A stretch of 64,000 nt of DNA from Lottia gigantea. Its lineage: Eukaryota > Mollusca > Gastropoda > Lottiidae. The stretch spans positions 1,186,432-1,250,431 of the forward strand of contig NW_008709504.1 in assembly GCF_000327385.1 (NCBI RefSeq), in the 5' to 3' direction. Positions 20,888 to 31,371 of this stretch are shown here, piece by piece (position 1 is the first letter of the stretch; the number at the start of each line of letters is the position of its first letter). Made by a program: the position numbers and the translations under genes. The notes beneath the pieces were generated by a model, which saw only the letters and a program-made list of their open reading frames with translations, made no database searches and was not told where the DNA came from.

Positions 20888-21115
20888 TGTAGGATATTTT
20901 GACCTCCTATGGCGGTTACTACTTATGCCAGTAGCACCTGATGCGATGGTTAATTGTAAGAAGACTGTATAAATGGATATTATGGATTTATTATGGATTT
21001 CTTCGAATGGAATTTACAGCGTCATACATAAACAACAGAAAGGATGTATCTTCATAACTAAAGAGTTCGTAAAAGGGGAATAATTATAGTCTTGGTTAAT
21101 AAGTCTCTCTCACAC
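20888..21115 (-). repeat. Inner LTR of the BEL/Pao element (228 bp)
   Basis: TG...CA ends on both strands: TGTAGGATATT at 20888 and CTCTCTCACA at 21115. On the minus strand it is preceded by a purine-rich tract and followed by a primer binding site. It therefore serves as the 3' LTR of the outer piece and the 5' LTR of the gag-to-pol piece. Confidence 0.8.
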
Positions 21116-21127
21116 TCCCCTGATAGC
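21116..21127 (-). promoter_or_regulatory. Polypurine tract next to the inner LTR
   Basis: The minus strand reads ATCAGGGGAGTG immediately before the LTR start, the expected place for plus-strand priming. Confidence 0.5.
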
Positions 21128-21213
21128 CATTCGAATGTCCTACATGAAAATGGATATCACAATAAAACACTTATTACTAGATTACTATGTTCAACTGATA
21201 GAGGATCGATAAA

Positions 21214-22342
21214 TCAATGACTGTCAAATCGTCCATCACAATTGGTTAATCGGTTTATCCATTCCTTTCGCTTAGCATCAGATTGGATTGCTGCCAAACG
21301 ACGTGGACGTTGACCTGGCATAGGTTCCATTGGATCTGGCACAATCGCTTGTGGTTCTATTGGACGTGGCCTTTCAAGATCTTCTACCGTGTTTGATTGA
21401 TGATTGAGTTCTAATAGATATAATAGTTGGATAGGACGACGAAGAGTAAATGACTTTCCATGACCGCTAACTCTTACAACCGCACCTCTCGACAATCCAT
21501 CGGCTCCAGTAATGAGTTTCTTGACTTTGCCTAGTTTCCACAAACTACGTGGTTGGTGTTCATCCTTGACAATGACGATATCTCCAATTGAGACGGTGTT
21601 TGAAGTTTGACTCCAGCTTGTTCTGTGACTATTACGCAAAGAGATATTCTAACTTCCACCGAGACCAAAAATGTTCATATGAAAATGTCTCTTTCTCAAA
21701 TTGCTAGGGCGCTCTGGGTTATAATCTTCATTAAAATATGAACGTTCACTATCTGGAAGGCCCAACAAACGACGTCCATACAACAAATGAGATGGAGTTA
21801 ATGGTTCCTCGCAGTCCTCGGATGACACATATGAAAGGGGTCTACAATTTGGAATTGTCTCTATTTCAACTACTATGGTTAGGAGTTCATCATAGGATAA
21901 CTTGGCATTTCCGATGGTTTTCTTTAGACACCTTTTCATTGATTTAATGAGTCTTTCAAAGATGCCACCCCACCAGGGCGCCTTTTCCAAATTGAATGAC
22001 CAGTCTATACGATGATTCACACTATAATGTATTACAGGAGAGTTATCTGAGAATAATCTAAGGTATTCAGAGGCCGATACAAATGTCTTTGCATTGTCCG
22101 ATATGATTTGTACTGGAGAACCGAATCGCGCCACAAATGTTTGAAATATATTAAGAAAGTATCAGCATCACATCGAGATGAACAGCTCGCGTAGAACAAC
22201 ACGTGAACAGGGCTATCCAGACTTTCGTAGAATCTCGATTGATGTTCTTCACAAACAAAGGTCCCGCAAAATCAACACCTGTATACGAGAAAGGTGGCGA
22301 TTCATTAACTCTGAATGAAAGAAGTGGAGGGGCGGTTAACAC
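21214..22342 (-). pseudogene. Second BEL/Pao integrase end, tandem copy (fossil)
   Basis: Same coding content as 3703-4827 (PPFSYTGVDFAGPLFV near 22300, DWSFNLEKAPWWGG near 22000, RRPIQLLYLLE near 21450), near-identical by eye. It runs a little further at its end, to IQSDAKRKEW and a terminal stop at 21214. It lies between a 22-bp LTR stub and the inner LTR, so it is the remainder of a tandem unit after a large internal deletion. Confidence 0.85.
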
Positions 22343-22364
22343 TGGTTAATAAGTCTCTCTCACA
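22343..22364 (-). repeat. 22-bp outer LTR stub
   Basis: Matches the right end of the inner LTR (TTAATAAGTCTCTCTCACA) and is followed at once by the ACGGC target duplication. Confidence 0.75.
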
Positions 22365-22369
22365 ACGGC

Positions 22370-22673
22370 CGTCATTGTAAGCTATGATTTCATGTTTACA
22401 AAATGTAAAGGAATTAATACAACTTATTTATTGTACAGTCAAATTATTATTTGTAAATAAAAGATTGTATAAACAACCTTTGGTTTTTGCTTACATGATC
22501 CACGTTCACTTACTACTTAGATTGATTCTCATGTAAAGATTCCATTTGATCCCAAAGAGGCAAAATAGTCCCACTTTACCCTACAAGGATTTCATGACCT
22601 GTTTGTGATCCTTTAACGCATATTGGACTGTATAAAAATCCATAGTCTAATATTAGACGCTGTTATTACTTTT
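22370..22673. other. AT-rich flank, possible start of the second BEL LTR
   Basis: No gene seen. A TGTTATTACT stretch at 22661 just before the PLE could be the left end of the plus-strand BEL element's LTR, with the PLE inserted inside that LTR. This is an inference without a matching second LTR. Confidence 0.3.
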
Positions 22674-24596
22674 CGGGGAAGGGAGGGTTTGATTCTCCCA
22701 AATGTACAGGCCTAGGGTGGAGCAGACACTTTATTTAGAAATTAGGATTAAGGGTCTTGATATTGGGTTTTCTTCTGTTCTTATTCTGATCTGAAATTAG
22801 AAAAAATAACTCGCCCGAAGGACGAGAAGTATAGTATCTGTTATGTACTGATTGTTTTTAGTTTACTATGAACAATATTATCATTTAAGTTCTTATTTTT
22901 TGAATATGCAACTATCATTTTCTGCTTATAGACATGGGGGAATTTTTCTTGAAGGCTCTTATAGTGGGCATGAACTATCTTGCTTGCTCGATTGCTGGTT
23001 GTATTAAACGGGACAACAAAGGGTGCTATGCCTACATTATGATGAATATTTAGTCCTATAGGTCTTGCTGTATTCAATGTCTCAATCCAATGGGCCTCCC
23101 TAGATTGACGGAATTTGGTAGTTTCATCTTCGGGCAAGCCAATTTCTGTACGCTCAATTGGGATTAGGGTGAGATCGTCTATTGAATGGTCGTCGAGGTT
23201 GAAATGATTAGAAACAGGCTTGTCTTTCTTTAATTTGATGTCTGACCTATGAGCATTAAAGCGAGTTCGTAAATTATTCTTAGTTTCTCCTACATATTGT
23301 TTGGGGCATTTCTTGCATGAAATTAAATATATTACATTTGAATGTTCACATGTTAGATGTTCCTGGATCGGGTACCTTTTATTCGTAGAGTTGCTTACAA
23401 AATAATGAGTTTCTGATATAAAGGGACATGTTTTGCATCTACTGGACAAACATGGAGCACTTCTTAAACCTGGAGGTACTTCGGCATAAAGTCTGTTTTT
23501 AGCTGCTATCTGTGCTAAGGTGGAATTTTTTATGTTTCGTAAAAATCGTTTAGAGTACCCACGCTCTTTCAGTTTTGAGAAAACAATCGTACAAGCTTGG
23601 TTGAAATCAGAAGATCTTATACAAATTCGATGAAATCGTAAAACTTGTGACTTAATTATACCAGAAAAGGTATGTTTTGGGTGAAAGGAGCTCTTGTGCA
23701 AGAGTTGATGAGTATCAGTTTCTTTGAAATACACTTTAATATCCAGTTTATTTGTTTCTGCTATGGAATCTCCCTTAAAGACTGTGGTATCGAGAAAGTC
23801 TATGCTTTTGTCACTCACGTTTGCAGTTAGTTTGATAGAAGGATGGTGGTTGTTGAGAATTTCAAAGAATTCCCAAAACTGTTCGATAGAATAAGTCCAA
23901 ACCATAAAAATGTCATCCAAAAAGCGTCCGTAAAAAAGTGGGTCAAATGGACAGAGGGGCAACACCTCACGTTCCCACTCTGCCATGAAAAGGTTTGCGT
24001 ACGAAGGGGCGAATCGTTTGCCCATTGCTGTCCCTGAAGTTTATAAATATGTTTTACCATTAAATGTGAAATCGTTTCGACTAAGACAAATCTCTGAAAG
24101 CTGTAGAATTGCATCGTCGGGTCTGTTTGGATCTGGGTTTCTATTAAAAGCTTTACGAACTGCCGTTAAACCAGTAGTGTTATCGATATTGGTATACATA
24201 GAAGAAACGTCGATAGAAATTAAAATACCATTAGAGGGAACTCGAAGATTTTTTATTTTATTGACAAAATCGGTTGTGTCTTTAAGGTAGACGCGATGTT
24301 GGCATGCTAGAGGTAGTAAGAAATGATCAATGTATTCTGACACTGCATATGACTCACTACCACAGTCAGATATAATCGGGCGGCCTTTAGGGATTTTATT
24401 CGAGATAATCCACTCCTTGGTTGGATTCTTATGGATTTTAGGCAAAGTGTACAAATGTCTCTCGCGACAATCAGGTTTGGCAGACAGATAGTCATATTGT
24501 TTCTGTTTGAGATAACTAGTTTTGACTAAATCGGCAAGAATATTATTAATCATGTTAGCAGTTTCTTTGAAAATTGGTTTCGGTAAAACGGCATGA
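22674..24596 (-). mobile_element. Penelope-like element copy C (5'-truncated)
   Basis: Minus-strand copy of the same PLE family as A and B, from the shared 3' end (CTTCCCCG, 22674) up to the RT N-terminal region near 24596. It keeps the linker segment that A and B lack. No SGNH ORF remains. Confidence 0.9.
22841..24553 (-). pseudogene. PLE reverse transcriptase plus GIY-YIG endonuclease (copy C)
   Basis: Two open segments, 24041-24553 and 22841-24025, separated by a single in-frame stop in the segment corresponding to KTYLQTSG of copy B. The first carries LYTLPKIHKNP, GRPIISDCGS and LISIDVSSMYTN (motif A). The second carries MGKRFAPSYANLF (motif B), FLDD at its residues 35-38 (motif C), a Cys cluster at 192-200, and GIY-YIG at about 231-300 (IYL at 232-234, YVG at 244-246, R255, H259). 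This is the fullest linker of the copies in the window. The upstream start of the protein is missing by truncation. Confidence 0.85.
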
Positions 24597-24755
24597 CTTA
24601 ATGATCAGATCGAATAGAACTGTTCATTAAAATTGAGACTTGATAATAGTGATAAAAAAAAAATGTAGAAGCCTGATTGTTTATGTATCCTGAATTCTCT
24701 GAAAATACAGTTGTCTTTATCTTATTTCTTGCTTTGATTCTTCCCCGACCCCACA

Positions 24756-24775
24756 TGGTCAAGACGAGACGGATC
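24756..24775 (+). promoter_or_regulatory. Primer binding site of the second BEL/Pao element
   Basis: TGGTCAAGACGAGACGGATC follows a CCACA end at 24755. It shares TGGTC and GAGACGG with the primer site of the other BEL element, suggesting related tRNA primers. Confidence 0.5.
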
Positions 24776-24934
24776 GGTTGAACAGATAGCTGGATTTTCA
24801 AGTAAGAAATAACACCGAATTTGAATGAATCTTTTCCTGACTGAAGATCAAAGAAAGTTTATGCCGCCATTTTTTCGACTAGACCCCGAATGTAAACAAA
24901 CACAATTTGAGCCCACATTGATTGAATAAAACAC

Positions 24935-25555
24935 AATGCCTCCCGGAATTAATAGAAAATTGAAGATACGAGATGGACATAGAGCTGCTGTCAAGAAATC
25001 GGTAGGGAAAGCGAATGGCAATTTGAATAGTTTGACAGATGAAAATTTTGATGAAGTCTATGACATTTTGACATAAAGAGAGCTTTCACGAAAAATCAGA
25101 AATTTTGACTACATTGAATAAGGAGATTTTGAATTCCATCCAAGAAGAAATAGAACTTTGCGATGAACTCTCTGAGATAATAAAACTGACCCTACGTCGC
25201 ATAGAATCAAACTTTTCGAATATGAAGAAAATAAATTCATGAAAATTTGTCAAATGAAGAGACCCCTGACACTAATAGCCTTCCACTTTCTCGAGCCCCT
25301 GCTACGCCTGAACCGGAAACTTTGCAACCGGCACCAAATTCTACAGAACTTGCCATAAATTCTCCAATAAATCACCAGACAAGAACCTCTAGACCTTACA
25401 TCAAACTACCAAAATTGGAATTGAAAAAATTTGATGGTGAATATTCCAAATGGCAAACCTTTTGGGACTCCTTCAAATCTTCTATTCATGATAATGACAG
25501 CCTGACACCAATAGACAAGTTTAATTATCTTCTTTGCTATTGCTATGTTTGCTAG
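24935..25555 (+). pseudogene. BEL/Pao gag (fossil)
   Basis: Starts MPPGINRKLKIRDGHRAAVK, recalling the basic start of the other BEL gag. 25247-25555 carries PYIKLPKLELKKFDGEYSKW and FWDSFKSSIH, the conserved BEL gag block. Then it runs into the protease region with much of the normal gag C-terminus absent. Confidence 0.8.
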
Positions 25556-26051
25556 GATGATATTTGATAATGGTAGCCAACGTACATATAAAACCGAAAG
25601 AAGTTCGAAAGCTCTTAACCTGCCAGTAATCGGAAGACAAACCATCAAAGTCAAGACCTTTGGAACATCTGAAGAAATTATACAAACCGTTGATGTTGTC
25701 GAATTCTGCGTGAAGATTGAAGATTCTACAGATATGAAAATAACAGCCTATGTAGTACCACATATATGTGATTCCCTTGAAAACCAATATGTTGCTCAGA
25801 CACATAGAATCTATCCCCATATATGTCGACTTTGGTTAGCAGATTACACCTACGGTGGAGACTGTCTCCCCATTGATATTCTTATTGGATCTGACCAATA
25901 CTGGAACCTTGTTACTGGCAGAACGGAACGGGGGGAGGAAGGACCTGTGGCAATTCACACCAAAGTAGGATGGTTATCTCTGGACCGACCATGGGAACAG
26001 GAATGGATACGCAGAATACAAGAAACAACCTCATCACAACGCATGTTTTAA
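25545..26051 (+). pseudogene. BEL/Pao protease region (fossil)
   Basis: MIFDNGSQRTY is the protease active-site block. FGTSEEIIQTVDVVEF, YVVPHICDSL and DILIGSDQYW follow, in the same order as in the minus-strand element. Confidence 0.8.
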
Positions 26052-27240
26052 AATGTTCGTCGCAAATTACCAAAACAGAAGAAAACATTACCTCGAAACT
26101 CATACAGTTTTGGGACTTGGAATCCATTGAAATAACTTCGAAATCTGTCTATGAGGAATTCCTTGAGAAGATAAATTACAATGGTAAATACTATGAAGCA
26201 AGCCTGCCATGGAAATCTACGCATCCTCTTTTGCCTGATAATTATGACTTAAGCCTAAAACGACTAAAAAATCTTCTAAAGCGCCTTCAACGAGAACCTG
26301 AAATTCTTAAGGAGTATGACAACGTAATCAAGGACCAACTGAAGAGAGGAATTGTTGAAGTTGTTGATATACGAAAGCTGATACTCCGAATGGAAATATA
26401 CACTATATCCCTCATCATGCCGTTGTCAGAAGGGAAAAATCGACTACTAAGCTGAGAATAGTTTATGATGCTTCTGCACGATCGAATGGACCCTCTTTGA
26501 ATGATTGTATACATGCAGGACCAATACTTACTCAAAAGATAATGGACATCATCATTAGATTTAGAACTTACAGAATCGCACTTACTGGTAACATAGAAAA
26601 GGCTTTTCTCATGGTGCGTATCGCAAATGAAGACACTGATGTTTTGAGGTTTCTTTGGGTAGACAGCATTGAACAGCAGAATATAATAACCCTAAGATTC
26701 ACCCGAGCTGTATTTGGTGCTACCTCAAGTCCTTTCCTGTTGAATGCCACGATTAAACACCACATGGAAAAGTATGAAGAAGATGACTAAGAGTTCGTGA
26801 ATCTCCTCAAATCTATCTACGTTGATGATGTTACCTCTGGATCAAATACCCCTGAAGAGGCCTATCAATTTTATGTAAAATCTAAAATGAGACTATCAGA
26901 AGCTGGATTTAACCTAAGAAAGTTCTTGACTAACTCAAAGGAATTATTTGAACGAATCACCAAAAATGAAGAAATGTCCAACGAAGAGTCAAAAACTGAT
27001 TATTAAAACCTCGTTACCGAAGAAGACGAAACCTTTACAAGAACTTCCCTCGGACTACAATCGGCAGATATCCTATCATCTATTGAACAGAAAATCCTTG
27101 GAATAAGATGGGATTACAACCTTGATGAATTCATATTTGATCTGAGTAATATCTTTCAAGAAGCAACATCAATTGAGCCAACGAAGAGAAGCGTTATAAG
27201 TATAGCCTTAGGATTTATTTCACCAATCATAGTTCAATTC
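25970..27240 (+). pseudogene. BEL/Pao reverse transcriptase (fossil)
   Basis: Successive open segments carry FWDLESIEI and LPWKSTHPLLPDNYDLSLKR (about 26100-26270), IVYDASA and LNDCIHAGP (26460-26520), LTGNIEKAFLMVRI (motif A, 26583), FGATSSPFLLNATI (motif B, 26710), and LKSIYVDDVTSGSN (motif C, 26803). AGFNLRKFLTNS follows. All RT blocks are visible although the frame is not continuous. Confidence 0.85.
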
Positions 27241-27246
27241 AAGCTA

Positions 27247-28308
27247 TTGTTCCAGGAATTATGTAAGGATCAACGAGATTGGGATACACCTTTAGATGGA
27301 GACAGCTTACACAAATGGAACAACTTAGTTAAGGGATTAGAAGGCATGAAACCTATTCACTTGCCAAGATGTTACCTTTCCGATGAAGCCGTTGATGCCT
27401 ACCAATTGATCGGTTTCTGTGATGCCTCTTTAGTTCCATATGGAGCCGTAGTGTATCTTAAATTAACAACTAAAAATGCTATCTTCACGAAGTTTATTGC
27501 CTCGAAAACCAGAGTGTCTCCCATCAACAAACAGACTATCCCACGCCTTGAATTGTTATCCGCACTTGTACTATCTAGACTTTTGACATCAATCAGATTA
27601 GCCCTTGAACCTGTTATGACTCTACTGAATCCTGTCTGTTATTCTGACTCCTTATACTGGATAACACAACCCTCTAAAGAATGGAAGCAGTTTGTACAAA
27701 ACAGAGTAGACGAGGTACGAACACTGATTCCAGATAGTGAAAATTGTTGGAGACATTGTCCTGGTCCAGAAAACCCTGCCGATATTCTTACTAGACATAT
27801 TGATCCCGATGAATTAGCATCTACATCACTTTGGTGGAATGGACCTACTTGGTTAACACATCCGCTTGAAGAAACTGAGCCTCTGATAACAGATAACTTC
27901 CTTGATTTGGAAGATGAATGTCTAAATGAGATGAAAGTGGGTCAACGACGTCAAATAGAAGCAAATACAGTCAATTTCATCGTCGAGAAGAACGATCCTC
28001 GAATTGGCACTCTAATGGATTGCACAGAATTTAGCGACAAGAATAGACTTCTTCGAATAACAGCCTACATTTTGAAATTCATTGAATTACTGAAGTCTAA
28101 AAATCCTCAACATCTAATTAAAGAATTGACACCTACTGGTATTTCAAATTCTGAAACTTTATGGATTAAAGAAGTACAGAGAAATTTGAATTCCAGAGAA
28201 GATTATAATAGACTATGTCATCGACTCGAGCTGTTTGAAGCTGGAATACTGAGACGTGGTGAACGTCTACAGAACTCTAATCTCGCATATTCGTCCAATT
28301 ATCCTTGA
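27247..28308 (+). pseudogene. BEL/Pao RNase H and linker (fossil)
   Basis: 353-residue open segment. IGFCDASLVPYGAVVYL is the first RNase H block, then TRVSPINKQTIPRLELLSALVLS, CYSDSLYWI, and CPGPENPADILTRHID, the last being the typical RNase H end in BEL elements. The remainder is the linker toward integrase. Confidence 0.9.
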
Positions 28309-28473
28309 TAAATCGCATTGGTTCACAACACTTATTACCCGATCTTGCCACAGAAGAGTCCAACATGGTGGAGTTAAAAATACCCTTACTGAAGTCAGAT
28401 CTAAATATTGGATTATCCGTGGTCAACAATTTGTTAGACAATTGATCTTCTCCTGCACAACATGTAGAAGATT
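28256..28473 (+). pseudogene. BEL/Pao integrase zinc finger (fossil)
   Basis: Reads HGGVKNTLTEVRSKYWI followed by CTTCRR, the HHCC zinc finger that opens the integrase, then is cut by the gap. Confidence 0.8.
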
Positions 28474-29053
28474 NNNNNNNNNNNNNNNNNNNNNNNNNNN
28501 NNNNNNNNNNNNNNNNNNNNNNNNNNNNNNNNNNNNNNNNNNNNNNNNNNNNNNNNNNNNNNNNNNNNNNNNNNNNNNNNNNNNNNNNNNNNNNNNNNNN
28601 NNNNNNNNNNNNNNNNNNNNNNNNNNNNNNNNNNNNNNNNNNNNNNNNNNNNNNNNNNNNNNNNNNNNNNNNNNNNNNNNNNNNNNNNNNNNNNNNNNNN
28701 NNNNNNNNNNNNNNNNNNNNNNNNNNNNNNNNNNNNNNNNNNNNNNNNNNNNNNNNNNNNNNNNNNNNNNNNNNNNNNNNNNNNNNNNNNNNNNNNNNNN
28801 NNNNNNNNNNNNNNNNNNNNNNNNNNNNNNNNNNNNNNNNNNNNNNNNNNNNNNNNNNNNNNNNNNNNNNNNNNNNNNNNNNNNNNNNNNNNNNNNNNNN
28901 NNNNNNNNNNNNNNNNNNNNNNNNNNNNNNNNNNNNNNNNNNNNNNNNNNNNNNNNNNNNNNNNNNNNNNNNNNNNNNNNNNNNNNNNNNNNNNNNNNNN
29001 NNNNNNNNNNNNNNNNNNNNNNNNNNNNNNNNNNNNNNNNNNNNNNNNNNNNN
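28474..29053. other. Assembly gap (580 N)
   Basis: Followed by a run of G (29054-29071), which may be a low-quality contig end. Confidence 1.
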
Positions 29054-31371
29054 GGGGTGGGGGGGGGGGGGTCTACTCAAACAGGCAACAGACCACGACA
29101 TGTAGGACTATTTAATAATAGACTATTTGTATGATATTTTATTTTATCCGTGGCTTTTGGCTAAATTTGACACGCGTGGTAAATATCTCCTGCCCTATCC
29201 CATTAAGGTTAGAATTAAATTTACATCATTTTAGGCGCTCGGTAGTATTTTGAAGTTGATAGCCTATTCCGATTCTTAGAAAAATAATTTGGAAAACGCG
29301 TCCAGATTTGTTTGTTGTGGTACCGAAGATAATGTTGTGCCAGTTGTGCCAGGGTAGGCTTTAGTAGACTAGATAATAAATATGTAGCATACCATCAGAA
29401 CAGAATCTTATTGGTGGGATTAAGGTTGTCCTATTCTTATTAACATGTATGAATATTTATGTTTTCAAGACTGAAACAGTTAGACTTTGTTGCAATGGCA
29501 GACGTTCGTTTGCTCATTTCTTGAATTAGGACATGTTCAACAGATTAATTTATGTTTTCCATAATAGCTTGTGTGCGCATGCTCAGAAATGTTACCATTC
29601 TTAATATTATGCTGCTCATCCATGTAAGTTATATACGTTATGTTTAAATGAAATGTTCTCATACGGTCGAGAAAATTGATTTATTGAATTACAAAGTTAA
29701 TATGATTAGGGCTCTTTCAAATTAAACTTTTCAGTTTTTCTGTGATATAGATCTAGACCATAATATTTATACATTTGCCGACAAAATGGGCTATTGTACA
29801 TCTAGACCGAAACATCTGCCTCTATTCAAGCCTCTGATATAGCTATTTTGACAGTTGTTGGCTGGAGTAGAGACTGGAAAACTCAGCCCTGTTTTATGAG
29901 AAATTTCAGGAGCGGGGCTTGGAATTATTTACCTCTGAATTGACAAACCCAACCAAAGGCCTCTTTGGCAAGATGGATATTTTTGTAGTTCAGTCATACC
30001 ATCATTAAATGGATACTACGTCTTATCGCTAGTAATTATGTTTAATAGTGACCATTGGTTAAATAAGTATGCATCCCACACTTTATCAAGTTTGAAAAAG
30101 CGACAATAAAACTATAATCAGAATTTTAAAAAAAAGTGAGCAAGCGATGAATCCGTTCAGTTTGAGAAAAAAAGAGTCTGGGCAATCAACGCTAAAACAG
30201 GAAACAATCATCTGCTGGTGTATACAAACAAACTTTACCAATGATTAATATTCGTTGAAAATTGTGTCAGTGGAGGAGTATTCATTCTAAAATATTTTTA
30301 TTATCGAATTGTCAATTCTTTTCTTTTTTTTTTTTTTTGGTTTTTCCACAGGGCACACAGCCTAGGTTTCGTAAGCTGCATCAACATTTCTATATGTGTA
30401 GACCTTCTGTAGTGGCAACGTATAAAATGAATACAGTGGTGTAACCTATTTTCGTGGATATAAGGATTCAACACCAAACTTTGTCAAAGTTAAAAAAAAC
30501 GAAAAAAAAAAATTTATGTCTTAGATGTTTCCTCAGATATTCTACAAAATAATTAAAATTGGTTTATTTCGATTTTCTGTATGAATCCTTCACTTTGACC
30601 CATATTTCATGAGAAACCAACTCGGCACTGGCGGCAGAATGCGTCACTCATTTTCATGTACAATGTTTGATCTATAAAAAAGTCTAGAAAAACACGTTGT
30701 ATGGATACCGAGTGGTATAATTAACTTCTCTTAGTATTTATCTTTAATATCAATTCATTATAACTAGTGTCAATTCCTTCAAAGAACCACGATTTAAAAA
30801 AAAAATAGTGACTGACAAAATAAGACACGTAGCATGATTTATTGCTAAAAGTCACTGAAACAATATAAGAATACAGTCCACTTTGTGTTCCATAGAAATT
30901 TTCTGCTGACACAGAATCCGCTAGTTGATCACGTGACTTCATTCGTTGGAATATAATCTAGCAGACGACACTTGGAATTCCGATTACCGCTTGGGATTAT
31001 ATGGAAATTCGGCCGATAAAAAATGGTATCGTTTGGTAATAAGTGAAATCCGCCATTTTGTATTTGTCAAAGTATACATTATTACATTTTACCTTGCTTG
31101 AAACTACTGGATTCATTCTACTAGCTGATATTGTAGAGAAAACCCATGTTTATCAAAACAAACTAATGCGGAGGTCGCGCATGGTCGCTCATGTAAATTA
31201 TTAATCCTTTCCGGAAATCCACGAATAATAGGTTTCCACGAAATTAGGTTACTCGACTGTATAAATTGAAACATTTTTGCAAAACCGGAAGTGCCACAGG
31301 TCAACATGTGCAAAAAGTCGAAAATCGGCTCTAGAAGGCGCAGTTCTGCATCGATTTTCTTCGGGTTTTCA
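29054..31371. other. Unique AT-rich DNA without recognised genes
   Basis: No ORF above 75 codons looks coding, and no terminal repeats were found. The expected 3' LTR of the second BEL element was not found here. A pyrimidine tract is present at 30318-30341. Confidence 0.5.

Larger units (their letters stand above)
2397..22364 (-). mobile_element. BEL/Pao LTR retrotransposon with nested insertions (fossil)
   Basis: Minus-strand element in several pieces, in the order: LTR (20888-21115), gag (20224-20757), protease (19315-20016), RT (from 19186 down to 5749), RNase H (5445-5741), integrase (about 3703-4827), outer LTR remnant (2397-2448). The RT coding segments resume in register of content across two nested elements, each flanked by its own target duplication, so the pieces belong to one insertion. 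A second integrase-end piece (21116-22342) and a 22-bp LTR stub (22343-22364) lie outside the inner LTR, giving a tandem LTR-int-LTR arrangement. The outer ends share an ACGGC duplication. The element is clearly broken, with many breaks, and old enough to host four other insertions. Confidence 0.85.
24597..28473 (+). mobile_element. Second BEL/Pao element, plus strand (fossil)
   Basis: Order: partial LTR (to 24755), primer binding site, gag, protease, RT, RNase H, integrase N-terminus, then the assembly gap. It is a different family from 2397-22364, with recognisably similar but diverged proteins. Broken, with perhaps half a dozen or more breaks; 3' end not visible. Confidence 0.85.
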
